From NCBI RefSeq assembly GCF_001522585.2, contig NZ_CP013373.1:2604001-2668000 (forward strand): 64,000 nt of DNA, given 5' to 3'. This DNA comes from Burkholderia sp. NRF60-BP8 (GTDB taxonomy: Bacteria > Pseudomonadota > Gammaproteobacteria > Burkholderiales > Burkholderiaceae). The translations under genes and the position numbers were made by a program. The notes beneath the pieces were generated by a model that worked only from the letters and a program-made list of their open reading frames with translations, made no database searches and was not told the origin of the DNA. Positions within the stretch are counted from its first letter, which is position 1; each line of letters begins with the position of its first letter. This document shows positions 36,303 through 46,830 of this stretch, piece by piece.

Positions 36303-38117
36303 TCAGAAAGCGATGCCGAGCGTCAGGTACGGGCGCACGCTGTGATTGCGCAACCCGTACGCGACGTCGACGTTGATCGGGCCGACCGGGCTGCGCCAGC
36401 GCGCCCCGACGCCCACGCCCGGGTAAAACACGCGCTCGCCCCACGCATCGGTCGCGGTGCCGATGTCGAAGAACGTCGCGGCGCCCCAGTCGCGGTTGAA
36501 CCAGTGCTGGTATTCGGCCGTGCCCGTCACCAGATACTTGGTCGGCAGAACGGAGCCGTCGACGCTGTTGCCGATGCTCTGGTAGCCGTAGCCGCGCACC
36601 GAATTCGAGCCGCCGGCGCGGAACAGCAGCGACGCCGGCACGCCGGTCGAGCTGCCGCTCGTAAACACGCCGCCGAGCTCCGCGCGGAACACGAACAGGT
36701 CGCGCTTGCCGATCGGCAGGTACTGCTGCCCGCGCGCGTAGCCGCGGATGAAGGTTTCGTCGGCCAGCACGTGCTTGACCGCAAAGCCCGCCTCCGCGTG
36801 AATCAGGTTGCCCGAACGCGGAAACAGCGGATCGTCGACGTTGCGGCGGGTCCACGCCCATTGCGGCACGAGCGCGCGGCTCGTGGTCGGCCCCGCGCCG
36901 TTCTGGTCGAGCCGGTCCTGGTAATACATCAGCGAATACGAATAGTCGATGAACTGGCCGGTGCGCGTGCGCTGCACGCCGACCCGCGCGCTGTAGATAC
37001 GCGTGTCGGACACGTTGGTGTTCGTGTACGACGCGAGCACGCTGTTGGTCCAGCCCTTCTCGCCCGGCGGCATCGACAGCTGGACCTGCCCGTACTGCTG
37101 GATCTGGTCGAGCCGACCCGACACGGTCAGCGGCCACGCGGCGCCGAAGGTGTCGAGATACGTATAGGAGCCTTGCACGTGCGGCCCGGTATCGGTGGCG
37201 AAGCCGACGCCGCCGCGGATGTTGTTGTACGGGAACTCGCTGACCTTCACGTGCACGGGCGTGCGCTCGGGCTTCGACGTATCGTCGCCGACGTCGATCG
37301 CGACGCTCGCGTAGTACGGCGTGTTCTGCAACTGCCGCTGCAATTCGTTGATCCGCCGCACGTCGTAGATCTCGCCTTCCGACAGCGGATTGACGTTCGT
37401 GACGATCTTTTCCGGATAACGGCGCACGCCGTCGACATCGACCTTGCCGATCGTAAACGTCGGGCCGCTGTCGAACGTGACCGCGAGCGTCGCGCGCTGC
37501 GTGCGCGGATCGATGCGCGCCTCGGACGACGCGATCTTCGCGCCGAGATAGCGGCGCGCCTGCAACTGCCGGAGCGCCGCCCCCTTCGCATCGTCCCAGT
37601 CGGACTGCGTGAACGGGTCGCCCGGCTTCATCGAGAACGCGAAACGGGTGGCCGTCTCCTGCGCCGGATCTTCGGTTTCGACGGGCCCCTTGAACGCCAG
37701 GTCGACCGTCGACACGACGGTCTGCTTGCCCGGATCGACCGCGATGCGCACGTCGCGCTTGCCGTCGCGGGTGCGCACGTCGGTACGCACGACCGGCGAG
37801 AAATAGCCGGCCGTCGCGGCCAGGTCGCGCACCTGCTGCGGCGTGGCGGTCACGAGGAAGTCGAACTGGTCGTCGCTGATGTCGTCGCGCTTGGCGAAGC
37901 GGGCGATATCGAGATGGGTCTTGAGGAGCTTGCGGATCGAGCGCGGCGCGTCGATGTCGACGTCGTACTTCGCGTGGGCCGGCAGCGCGAAGCACGCGGC
38001 CAGGCAACCCGCGAGGGCCGCCCGCGCGACGCGGGCCGCGGCGCCGGCGCGATCGCGTGCCGCGCGCGGGCCCGCGTCATGTGCCGTGTGTGCTTGCTGG
38101 TTCGACTGCCCCGCCAA
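36303..38117 (-). CDS. tamA: Translocation and assembly module outer-membrane protein TamA (Omp85 family)
   Basis: A 604-residue outer-membrane protein. A signal peptide ends near FALPAHA-KYDVDID. POTRA-type domains span about 50-270 (for example FTIGKVDVDGVRRYP). The C-terminal 16-strand barrel (about 285-604) contains GGSNSVRGYGYQSIG, the conserved loop-6 VRGY motif of Omp85 proteins, and ends with a terminal phenylalanine (LTLGIAF), the outer-membrane sorting signal. The start is a TTG at 38117, supported by GAGG six bases upstream; there is no ATG before the signal peptide. It is 40 bp upstream of tamB. Confidence 0.94.
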   Translation of the reverse strand: MAGQSNQQAHTAHDAGPRAARDRAGAAARVARAALAGCLAACFALPAHAKYDVDIDAPRSIRKLLKTHLDIARFAKRDDISDDQFDFLVTATPQQVRDLAATAGYFSPVVRTDVRTRDGKRDVRIAVDPGKQTVVSTVDLAFKGPVETEDPAQETATRFAFSMKPGDPFTQSDWDDAKGAALRQLQARRYLGAKIASSEARIDPRTQRATLAVTFDSGPTFTIGKVDVDGVRRYPEKIVTNVNPLSEGEIYDVRRINELQRQLQNTPYYASVAIDVGDDTSKPERTPVHVKVSEFPYNNIRGGVGFATDTGPHVQGSYTYLDTFGAAWPLTVSGRLDQIQQYGQVQLSMPPGEKGWTNSVLASYTNTNVSDTRIYSARVGVQRTRTGQFIDYSYSLMYYQDRLDQNGAGPTTSRALVPQWAWTRRNVDDPLFPRSGNLIHAEAGFAVKHVLADETFIRGYARGQQYLPIGKRDLFVFRAELGGVFTSGSSTGVPASLLFRAGGSNSVRGYGYQSIGNSVDGSVLPTKYLVTGTAEYQHWFNRDWGAATFFDIGTATDAWGERVFYPGVGVGARWRSPVGPINVDVAYGLRNHSVRPYLTLGIAF

Positions 38118-38312
38118 ATATGACCTCGCCGTCCTGGATCGTTACGGTTTCGTGGAAAACCCTGTATTTGACCACAGGGCGCGGGCGTCGCAGCCAAACG
38201 ATTGTGAAAGAGTGCCAGCGCCCGACAGGGCCGCCGCCCAATGGCCGTCGGCCCGCCGGCACCGCCCACGGTTTCGACGCGCGATTGGCGCCGGCTGTTC
38301 CCCGCGATGCGG

Positions 38313-38318
38313 TAAAAT
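38313..38318 (+). promoter_or_regulatory. Candidate -10 of the DUF3460-scpA operon
   Basis: TAAAAT followed by a GC-rich discriminator (CCCGCC), 55 bp before the DUF3460 start. No convincing -35 at standard spacing. Confidence 0.4.
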
Positions 38319-38372
38319 CCCGCCATCGCGAATCCGGCGCATCGTGCGCCGCCCGAAACGGAAGATCCAGCC

Positions 38373-38561
38373 ATGCCGTACCAGTCCGACGTCACGCAGT
38401 TCCTGAACCAGCTCAAGCAGCAGAAGCCGACGCTCGAGGAAGAGCAACGCAAGGGCCGTTCCCTGTTGTGGGACAAGCAGCCGATCGATCTCGACGAGCG
38501 CGCCGAGCAGCAGGAATCGCGCGTGAAGCAAACGCCGTACGTCTACTACCAGAACTTCTGA
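38373..38561 (+). CDS. DUF3460 family small protein
   Basis: A 62-residue acidic/helical protein, MPYQSDVTQFLNQLKQQKP at the N-terminus and PYVYYQNF at the end. It matches the betaproteobacterial DUF3460 family, of unknown function. It has no signal or membrane segment. The start follows the TAAAAT element, and the stop is 4 bp before scpA, so the two are probably co-transcribed. That linkage is a hint, not proof, of a chromosome-segregation role. Confidence 0.88.
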   Translation: MPYQSDVTQFLNQLKQQKPTLEEEQRKGRSLLWDKQPIDLDERAEQQESRVKQTPYVYYQNF

Positions 38562-38565
38562 CGAC

Positions 38566-40537
<1,972 letters not shown>

Positions 40538-40582
40538 CGGGCGCCCTGCCCGCGCCTCTCACGACGCCTCACCGGAGACACC

Positions 40583-40969
40583 ATGCAGCGCCACATGCTC
40601 AAATCGAAGATCCACCGTGCGGCGGTCACGCACTGCGAACTGCATTACGAAGGTTCGTGCGCGATCGACGAAGACCTGCTCGAAGCGGCGGGCCTGATCG
40701 AAAACGAACGGATCGACATCTGGAACATCAACAACGGCGAGCGCTTCTCGACGTACGCGATCAAGGGCGAGCGCGGCAGCGGGATGATCTCGCTGAACGG
40801 CTCCGCCGCGCGCCGCGCGCAGCTCGGCGACCTCGTGATCATCGCGGCGTTCGCGATGGTCGACGAAGCCGAATTGCAGGCCGGCTGGAAGCCGAAGCTC
40901 GTGTTCATCGACGACGGCAACAAGATCAAGGGCCACCGGGACCACGTGCCGACGCAGAGCTGGAGCTGA
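40583..40969 (+). CDS. panD: Aspartate 1-decarboxylase precursor
   Basis: Makes beta-alanine from aspartate for pantothenate synthesis. The 128-residue proenzyme cleaves itself between Gly24 and Ser25 in HYEGSCAID to create the pyruvoyl cofactor; both residues are present. Lys9 and Tyr58-region residues ([12 protein letters not shown]) are conserved. Start and length fit the family. A Rho-independent terminator follows at 41064. Confidence 0.97.
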   Translation: MQRHMLKSKIHRAAVTHCELHYEGSCAIDEDLLEAAGLIENERIDIWNINNGERFSTYAIKGERGSGMISLNGSAARRAQLGDLVIIAAFAMVDEAELQAGWKPKLVFIDDGNKIKGHRDHVPTQSWS

Positions 40970-41063
40970 TCCGCGCGGCCGCCGGGGTGTCGCGACACGC
41001 CGGGTGTCGCCGCGATGCGGCGGGCGCCCGGCGGCCAACACCGAGCCGCCACATACGGACGGA

Positions 41064-41107
41064 GGGCCTGATTCGGCGCGATGCCGGATCAGGCCCTTTG
41101 TCCTTTT
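41064..41107 (+). terminator. Rho-independent terminator after panD
   Basis: Stem GGGCCTGAT / ATCAGGCCC followed by TTTGTCCTTTT, about 95 bp after the panD stop and before the convergent ParA gene. Confidence 0.75.
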
Positions 41108-41158
41108 GACGGAATCCGCCGCGCTCGCCGCTTGCAGCGCGGCCCGCGCGCGGGCGGG

Positions 41159-41818
41159 TCAGGACGCTTTCGCGGCCTTGTCGGCCTTCGGCATGCGGCG
41201 CTCGGCCCATTCGACGATCGGCCGCCACTGTTCGAGATCCTTCTCGACGCGGCTCTTCGCGACGTCCCACAGCGTCAGGCCGTGCGCGGCGATCTGCACG
41301 TAGTTCTGCGTGTCGCGCACGTAGCCGAGCACCGGCAGGCCGAGCCCTTCGACGAACCGGTGCAGTTGATCGGACGAGCGCGTGCGCGCATCGACCCGCA
41401 TCCCGACGATCCCGACCTCGACGCCGCCCTTGCGCACGGCCTTCTCGCCGGCGAGGCGCTCCAGAAACTGCTGGGTCGCGAGAATATCGAACATCGACGG
41501 CTGCAGCGGCACGATCACCTTGTCGGCCAGTTGCAGCGCGACGTTGAGCCGCGTGCCGTGCAGGCCGGCCGGCGTATCGATCACCGCATATTCGAGGCCG
41601 CGCGGCGGCTTCGACGGCGCGTCCGGATCGAGATCCCACGCCTCGATCGTCGGCAAGCCGGCCGGCCGCAGGTCGAGCCACGCATGCGCGGACTGCTGCC
41701 GGTCCAGGTCGGCCAGCGCGACCCACGCGCCCTGCGCCGCGAAATAGCCGGCTAGATTGGTGGACAGCGTGCTCTTCCCCACGCCGCCCTTCGGATTCGC
41801 CACCACGATGACCGTCAT
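41159..41818 (-). CDS. ParA/MinD-family ATPase (no ParB partner nearby)
   Basis: A 219-residue deviant Walker A ATPase: PKGGVGKST with Lys10 and Lys15, switch segment DTPAGLHG, and a RVDARTRSS loop. It lacks an N-terminal HTH and is too short for a plasmid ParA with its own DNA-binding domain, resembling the McdA/ParC-type or MipZ-like orphans that position cytoplasmic cargo. The ATG at 41818 (MTVIVVANPKGG) follows GGGGGA at SD distance. Neither parB nor a chemotaxis, carboxysome or pilus cargo gene adjoins it, so its cargo is unknown. Confidence 0.88.
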   Translation of the reverse strand: MTVIVVANPKGGVGKSTLSTNLAGYFAAQGAWVALADLDRQQSAHAWLDLRPAGLPTIEAWDLDPDAPSKPPRGLEYAVIDTPAGLHGTRLNVALQLADKVIVPLQPSMFDILATQQFLERLAGEKAVRKGGVEVGIVGMRVDARTRSSDQLHRFVEGLGLPVLGYVRDTQNYVQIAAHGLTLWDVAKSRVEKDLEQWRPIVEWAERRMPKADKAAKAS

Positions 41819-41965
41819 GAATTCCCCCGATAAAGCCGCGCGGCGCCGGCCGCATGGCAGGCGCCGCTCGATTGCGGATACAGGGAGCGATGATATCGGC
41901 AAACGGGGTGTCACCGGAACCGGTCGCGGCGACCCGCGGGCCGCTTTCGTGCGCGTTCCTTCACA

Positions 41966-42379
41966 TTACGCGCGCCCGGCCGCGGCCTCCGCCGCGCCGA
42001 TCGCGAACGCGCCGCCGCCCAGCAGGGCCTGCACGGCCAGCGTGACGGCCCAGAACGCCGGATATTCCCAGCCGCCGTGCGGCGACGAGAAGCTCCAGCC
42101 GTTCGGCAGATGCGCGGCGAGCGCGCCGAGCATGAACGGCAGCAGCACCAGCGCGGCGATGCGCACGCGGAACCCCGCGAGCAGCGCCAGGCCGCCCGCC
42201 AGTTCGACGAACGTGGTCAGGTACGCGAGCCAGCCCGGCAGGCCGATCGACGTGAAGAACTGCGCGGTGCCGGGCAGCGTGAAGACGAATACTTTCTGCG
42301 CGACGTGCGCGAGGTACAGCACGCCGAGGGCGACGCGCAGCAACGTCGCGGCGAAATCGTTCAGGCGGTTGGCGTTCAT
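41966..42379 (-). CDS. DoxX-family membrane protein
   Basis: A 137-residue inner-membrane protein with four hydrophobic helices (about 12-35, 45-70, 72-90, 105-128). FVELAGGLALLAGF is the DoxX hallmark. Family members have been linked to sulphur-compound oxidation and redox stress, but the function here is unknown. The promoter region holds a Fur-box-like sequence at 42456-42474. The gene seems monocistronic. Confidence 0.88.
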   Translation of the reverse strand: MNANRLNDFAATLLRVALGVLYLAHVAQKVFVFTLPGTAQFFTSIGLPGWLAYLTTFVELAGGLALLAGFRVRIAALVLLPFMLGALAAHLPNGWSFSSPHGGWEYPAFWAVTLAVQALLGGGAFAIGAAEAAAGRA

Positions 42380-42455
42380 GACGGCTTCCTTCGGGAGTGG
42401 ATGGGAATGGATCGCACTCTATTCGAATCGATTCGGCCGATAAACACGCCATGAC

Positions 42456-42474
42456 GATTAAATTGATTCTTATC
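42456..42474 (-). promoter_or_regulatory. Fur-box-like sequence upstream of the DoxX gene
   Basis: On the minus strand GATAAGAATCAATTTAATC agrees with the 19-bp Fur consensus at about 12 positions. It lies 77-95 bp upstream of the DoxX start. The match is suggestive only; this AT-rich patch might simply be promoter sequence. Confidence 0.25.
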
Positions 42475-42491
42475 CAGAACGAATCGAAGCG

Positions 42492-42517
42492 AAAAAAGGG
42501 CATGACCGAACATGCCC
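42492..42517 (-). terminator. Rho-independent terminator of the small secreted peptide gene
   Basis: On the minus strand, GGGCATG / CATGCCC with a 6-nt loop is followed by six T residues. It ends 11 bp beyond the stop codon of the 45-residue gene, supporting that gene as a real transcription unit end. Confidence 0.85.
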
Positions 42518-42527
42518 TCCGTCCTGC

Positions 42528-42665
42528 TCAGTAACCGCTCTTGCCTTGCGTTGCGTCGCCGCCGGACTGGCCGCCGCCCGGCGCATACGAATCGCACGCA
42601 TGCGCCGCCGCCGACGCGCCCAGCAGCGCCGCAAGCAGCACGCTCCACCACCATCGAACCTTCAT
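42528..42665 (-). CDS. 45-residue secreted small protein
   Basis: A tiny frame with strong supporting signals: AGGAGGG at ideal SD distance before the ATG at 42665, a typical signal peptide (KVRWWWSVLLAALLGASAAAHA), and a dedicated terminator after the stop. The mature part would be about 22 residues, CDSYAPGGGQSGGDATQGKS plus GY, with one cysteine and no recognised domain. The predicted cleavage after AHA leaves the cysteine at position +1, but the preceding residues do not form a proper lipobox. It lies downstream of cobQ on the same strand, 82 bp away. Function unknown. Confidence 0.75.
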   Translation of the reverse strand: MKVRWWWSVLLAALLGASAAAHACDSYAPGGGQSGGDATQGKSGY

Positions 42666-42747
42666 CGTCGCCCTCCTGCGGGCGGACCTCCGCCCTCCTT
42701 CGTTGTACGCGATCGGGCGGAAAAAGCGAGGGCGGACCGGCCCGCCG

Positions 42748-44250
42748 TCACCGAAACTCGGCGTACAGCGCGTCGAGGTCGAGATGCGCGGCGAACGTGT
42801 CGGCCAGCCGCTCGAGCGAAGCCTCGCGCAGCGCCGGGTAGTCGATGCGCGCCGCCCCATCGAGCCCCGCCCACGCGAGCAGCGCCGCGCACGCGTCGGG
42901 CGCGTCGAACAACCCGTGCACATAGGTCGCGAGGATCTGGCCGTCGGCCGACATCGCGCCGTCGGGACGCACGCCATCCTGCGCGGCATCGGCGGCCAGC
43001 GTCAGCGCGGGCGTCGCGAGCGCCGGCCCGCGCGTGTCGCCCATGTGGATCTCGTAACCGCGCACGGCTGCCTCGCCCGGCAGCGCGAGTTGCCCGGTCA
43101 CGTTCTTCAGCGTCTTGTCGGGTTGCAGCGTCGTGTCGAAATCGAGCAGCCCGAACCCCGCCACGCTGCCGGGCGCACCTTCGAGGCCGAGCGGATCGTC
43201 GAGCGTGCGGCCGAGCATCTGCATGCCGCCGCAGATGCCGATCACCTTGCCGCCGTAGCGCAGATGACGCCGGATCAGCGCGTCCCAGCCCGTGTCGCGC
43301 AGCCACGCGAGGTCGCGCTGCACGCTCTTCGAACCGGGCAGGATCAGCAGGTCCGCGTCGGGCACGGGGCCGCTCTTCCAGTACGTGAATTCGACCTGCG
43401 GATGCGCGCGCAGCGGGTCGAAATCGGTGTGGTTGCTGATGCGCGGCAGCGCGGGCACGACGACGCGCAACACGCCGCCATCGCCGCGTGCGGCGGCGCT
43501 GCGCGCCTGCGCGGGCAGCATGTCCTCCGCGTCGAGCAGCAGCCCGTGCAGGTACGGCAGCACGCCGAACACCGGCTTGCCCGTCCGGGCGCGCAGCCAG
43601 TCGAGCCCGGGTTCGAGCAGCGCGCGGTCGCCGCGGAAGCGGTTGATCACGAAGCCGCGCACGCGCGCGCGCTCGCTGTCCGACAGGCAGGCGAGCGTGC
43701 CGACCAGATGCGCGAACACGCCGCCGCGATCGATGTCGGCGACGAGCACGACCGGGCAGTCGACGCGCTCGGCAAACCCCATGTTCGCGATGTCGCCGTC
43801 GCGCAGGTTGATCTCGGCCGGACTGCCGGCGCCTTCGACGATCACCGTGTCGTACCCGGCGCGCAGGCGCGCATACGATTCGAGTACCGCATCGAACGCG
43901 ACCGGCTTGTAGTCGTGGTACGCCCGCGCGTCGAGGTTCGTGCGCGCCTTGCCGTGAATGATCACCTGCGCGCCGCGATCGCTCGTCGGCTTCAGCAGGA
44001 CCGGATTGAAATCCGTATGCGGCGCGACGCCGGCGGCCAGCGCCTGCAACGCCTGTGCGCGGCCGATCTCGCCGCCGTCGACCGTCACCGCGCTATTGAG
44101 CGCCATGTTCTGCGGCTTGAACGGCGCCACGCGTGCGCCGCCGCGGCGCGCGAGGCGGCACAGGCCCGCGACGAGCGTGCTCTTGCCCGCGTCGGACGTC
44201 GTGCCCTGGATCATCAGCGTGCCGCGCGGCCGCGGCTCGGGTGCATTCAT
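42748..44250 (-). CDS. cobQ: Cobyric acid synthase (adenosylcobyric acid synthase)
   Basis: Amidates four side chains of adenosylcobyrinic acid a,c-diamide, using glutamine and ATP. The 500-residue protein has an N-terminal dethiobiotin-synthetase-like ATPase domain ([12 protein letters not shown], about 14-25) and a C-terminal triad-type glutaminase domain with the nucleophile Cys340 in [10 protein letters not shown] and a histidine in TYVHGLFD. The start ATG at 44250 is 75 bp from the divergent cobU start. It is the entry step for the late cobalamin enzymes of this locus. No riboswitch-like sequence fits in the short gap. Confidence 0.95.
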   Translation of the reverse strand: MNAPEPRPRGTLMIQGTTSDAGKSTLVAGLCRLARRGGARVAPFKPQNMALNSAVTVDGGEIGRAQALQALAAGVAPHTDFNPVLLKPTSDRGAQVIIHGKARTNLDARAYHDYKPVAFDAVLESYARLRAGYDTVIVEGAGSPAEINLRDGDIANMGFAERVDCPVVLVADIDRGGVFAHLVGTLACLSDSERARVRGFVINRFRGDRALLEPGLDWLRARTGKPVFGVLPYLHGLLLDAEDMLPAQARSAAARGDGGVLRVVVPALPRISNHTDFDPLRAHPQVEFTYWKSGPVPDADLLILPGSKSVQRDLAWLRDTGWDALIRRHLRYGGKVIGICGGMQMLGRTLDDPLGLEGAPGSVAGFGLLDFDTTLQPDKTLKNVTGQLALPGEAAVRGYEIHMGDTRGPALATPALTLAADAAQDGVRPDGAMSADGQILATYVHGLFDAPDACAALLAWAGLDGAARIDYPALREASLERLADTFAAHLDLDALYAEFR

Positions 44251-44313
44251 CGTGTAAAAGATCGTCGCGAAGCAAAGGCGGCATTATCGCCCGCGGCGGG
44301 TCGCGCGCGCCGT

Positions 44314-44319
44314 TACAAT
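44314..44319 (+). promoter_or_regulatory. -10-like element directly before cobU
   Basis: TACAAT ends 6 bp before the cobU ATG at 44326, so a transcript begun seven bases after it would start at or beside the A of the ATG. No SD lies between. Confidence 0.45.
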
Positions 44320-44325
44320 CACGCG

Positions 44326-44880
44326 ATGATTCCGCACGACCTCACCTTCGTCCTCGGCGGCGCGCGCTCGGGCAAGAGCGCGCATGCCGAGCGGCTCGCC
44401 GCCGACAGCGGCCGCCCCGTCACCTACATCGCGACCGCGACCGCCGCCGATGCCGAATTCGCGCAGCGCATCGCGCATCATCGCGCGCGCCGGCCGGCCG
44501 CCTGGGGGTTCGCCGACGCGCCGGTCGATCTCGCGGGCACGCTCGCGCGGCTCGACGATCCGCACGCGTGCCTGCTCGTCGACTGCCTGACGCTATGGCT
44601 CACGAACCTGCTGTGCCCCGCCGACGGCGAACCGCTCGACGACGCGCAGTACGCGACGCACGTCGAGCGGCTCGAGCACGCATTGCGCGGCGCGCGCGCG
44701 AAGGTGATCGTCGTCAGCAACGAGATCGGGCTCGGCGTCGTGCCGCTCGGGTCGGTCACGCGCCGCTACGTCGACGAGCTCGGGCGCCTGAACCAGCGCG
44801 TCGCCGCGCTCGCGACGCGCGTCACGCTGCTGGTTGCCGGGCTGCCGCTCGACCTCAAGGCGAGCGCGCAGCCATGCTGA
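44326..44880 (+). CDS. cobU: Adenosylcobinamide kinase / adenosylcobinamide-phosphate guanylyltransferase
   Basis: Phosphorylates adenosylcobinamide and then adds GMP to form adenosylcobinamide-GDP for nucleotide-loop assembly. The 184-residue protein has the P-loop GGARSGKS (11-18), the His51-His52 region of RIAHHRARRP where GMP is attached, and the EIGLGVVP motif near 133. The ATG at 44326 is the family start. Its stop overlaps the cbiB start, beginning a tightly packed operon cobU-cbiB-cobD-btuF. Called cobP in some pathways. Confidence 0.96.
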   Translation: MIPHDLTFVLGGARSGKSAHAERLAADSGRPVTYIATATAADAEFAQRIAHHRARRPAAWGFADAPVDLAGTLARLDDPHACLLVDCLTLWLTNLLCPADGEPLDDAQYATHVERLEHALRGARAKVIVVSNEIGLGVVPLGSVTRRYVDELGRLNQRVAALATRVTLLVAGLPLDLKASAQPC

Positions 44881-45818
44881 TGCTGTCGCTGCCCGTCGTC
44901 GCGATGCTCGCGGTCGCGGCCGCGCTCGTCGACCGCGCCATCGGCGAGCCGGCCGGCTGGCATCCGCTCGTCGCGTTCGGCCGCGTCGCCGCGCGCATCG
45001 AAGCCGCGCTGAACACGGGCCGGCGCGGCCGCCTGGTCGGCGTCGCCGCATGGCTCGCGGCGGTCGTGCCGCCGGTGGCCGTCGCGGCCTGGCTCGTCTG
45101 CGCGCTGCCGTGGCCGTTCGCGGCTGCGCTGCACGTCGCGCTGCTGTGGTTCGCGCTCGGCGCGAAGAGCCTCGCCGACCACGTCGCGCCGATCGCCGCC
45201 GCGCTGCTGCGGCGCGACCTCGACGCGGCGCGCACGCTGACCGCACGCATCGTGTCGCGCGACACCGGCAGCGCGGACGAAGGCGCGCTGTCGCGCGCGG
45301 CCGTCGAATCGGCGCTCGAGAACGGCAACGACGCGATCTTCGGCGCGCTCTTCTGGTTCGTCGTCGCGGGCGGTCCCGGCGCGTTGCTGTTCCGGCTCGC
45401 AAACACGCTCGACGCGATGTGGGGCTATCGCACGCCCCGCTTCCTGACCTTCGGCTGGGCTGCCGCACGCATCGACGACGCGCTGAACTGGATGCCCGCA
45501 CGCCTCACCGCCGCGAGCTACGCGCTGCTCGGCGACACGGCCGCCGCGTGGCGCTGCTGGCGCACGCAGGCGCGCCACTGGGACAGCCCGAACGCGGGCC
45601 CCGTCATGGCCGCGGGTGCCGGCAGCCTGAACGTGCAGCTCGGCGGCCCGGCCGTCTATCACGGCGAGATCGAGGATCGCCCGGCGCTCGGCACCGGCGC
45701 CACGGCAACTGCCGTCCACATCGTCGCCGCGCTGTCGCTCGTCACGCGCACGCTCGCCCTGTGGCTCGCGCTGCTGGTCGCGAGCGGCGCACTCGTCATG
45801 GCCACCCATCATGTCTGA
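44874..45818 (+). CDS. cbiB: Adenosylcobinamide-phosphate synthase
   Basis: A membrane protein that attaches (R)-1-amino-2-propanol phosphate to adenosylcobyric acid. The 314-residue product has several hydrophobic helices (about 5-22, 55-95, 155-180, 290-310) and the family segments EPAGWHPLVAFGR, SRDTGSADEGALSRAAVES and NAGPVMAAGAGSLNVQLGG. Met1 at 44874 overlaps the cobU stop by 7 bp. Named cobD in the aerobic nomenclature. It acts with the downstream threonine-phosphate decarboxylase, which makes the amino-propanol donor. Confidence 0.95.
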   Translation: MLMLSLPVVAMLAVAAALVDRAIGEPAGWHPLVAFGRVAARIEAALNTGRRGRLVGVAAWLAAVVPPVAVAAWLVCALPWPFAAALHVALLWFALGAKSLADHVAPIAAALLRRDLDAARTLTARIVSRDTGSADEGALSRAAVESALENGNDAIFGALFWFVVAGGPGALLFRLANTLDAMWGYRTPRFLTFGWAAARIDDALNWMPARLTAASYALLGDTAAAWRCWRTQARHWDSPNAGPVMAAGAGSLNVQLGGPAVYHGEIEDRPALGTGATATAVHIVAALSLVTRTLALWLALLVASGALVMATHHV

Positions 45819-46830
45819 TTCATCCATCGCGCACGGCGGCAACCTGCACGAAGCCGCCCGCCGCCACGGCATTCCGTACGACGCGTGGCTCGACCTGTCG
45901 ACCGGCATCAATCCGGCGGGCTTCCCGGTGCCGCCCGTCCCGGCCGACGCATGGCGCCGACTACCCGACGACGGCGACGGCCTCGCGGCCTGCGCCGCGC
46001 AGTACTACCGCGCGCCCGATGCCGCGCACGTGCTGCCGGTCGCCGGCAGCCAGGCCGCGATCCGCGCGTTGCCCGGCTTGCTGCCGGCCGGCGACGCCGG
46101 CGTCGCGGCGCTCGCGTACGGCGAATATGCGCCCGCGTTCGCGCGCCACGGCCATCGTGTCGTCGCGCTGGACATCCGCGCCGATACGCTGCCCGCGACG
46201 CTGCGCCACGTCATCGTCGGGAATCCGAACAATCCGACCGCCGAGTTCGTGCCGACCGCGCGCCTGCTCGGCTGGCATGCGCAACTGGCGGCACGCGGCG
46301 GAACGCTGATCGTCGACGAAGCGTTCGCCGATACGGGCGCCACGCCATCGCTCGCGCCGCAGGTCGATCGTCCCGGCCTCGTCGTGCTGCGCTCGGTCGG
46401 CAAGTTCTTCGGGCTCGCCGGAATCCGCGCGGGCTTCGTGCTCGCGTGCCCCGACCGCATCGTCGCGTTGCGCGACAGACTCGGCGCGTGGACGGTCAGC
46501 GGCCCCGCACGCCACGCGGTCGCCGCGGCGTTCGCCGATCGCGCGTGGCAAGCTGCCGCCCGCGAGCGGCTCGCGGCCGACGGCGAACGACTGGCCGCGC
46601 TATTGCGCACGCACGGCTTCGCGGTTCGCGCGACACCGCTCTTCAGTTGGACCGACGACCCGCGAGCCGAGGCGCTGCATGCGGCGCTCGCGACGCGCGG
46701 GATCTGGACGCGGCGCTTCCCGACCCCGTCGAGCGTGCGCGTCGGCCTGCCGGGCAGCGAAGCCGAATGGCGGCGCCTCGGCGATGCGCTCGCACATTGC
46801 GTGCCGCTGCTGCAGCGAGTCCCGGCATGA
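45811..46830 (+). CDS. cobD: Threonine-phosphate decarboxylase (aminopropanol phosphate supply)
   Basis: PLP-dependent fold-type I enzyme making (R)-1-amino-2-propanol O-2-phosphate from L-threonine phosphate. The 339-residue protein opens with HGGNLHEAARRHG and DLSTGINPAG, typical of the CobC/CobD group. It has GNPNNPT near 137 and the PLP lysine Lys198 in RSVGKFFGLAGIR. The start ATG lies inside the cbiB end (8-bp overlap), and its stop overlaps btuF (ATGA). It is closely related to histidinol-phosphate aminotransferases, but the cobalamin context settles the role. Also known as cobC in the Pseudomonas nomenclature. Confidence 0.93.
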   Translation: MSDSSIAHGGNLHEAARRHGIPYDAWLDLSTGINPAGFPVPPVPADAWRRLPDDGDGLAACAAQYYRAPDAAHVLPVAGSQAAIRALPGLLPAGDAGVAALAYGEYAPAFARHGHRVVALDIRADTLPATLRHVIVGNPNNPTAEFVPTARLLGWHAQLAARGGTLIVDEAFADTGATPSLAPQVDRPGLVVLRSVGKFFGLAGIRAGFVLACPDRIVALRDRLGAWTVSGPARHAVAAAFADRAWQAAARERLAADGERLAALLRTHGFAVRATPLFSWTDDPRAEALHAALATRGIWTRRFPTPSSVRVGLPGSEAEWRRLGDALAHCVPLLQRVPA

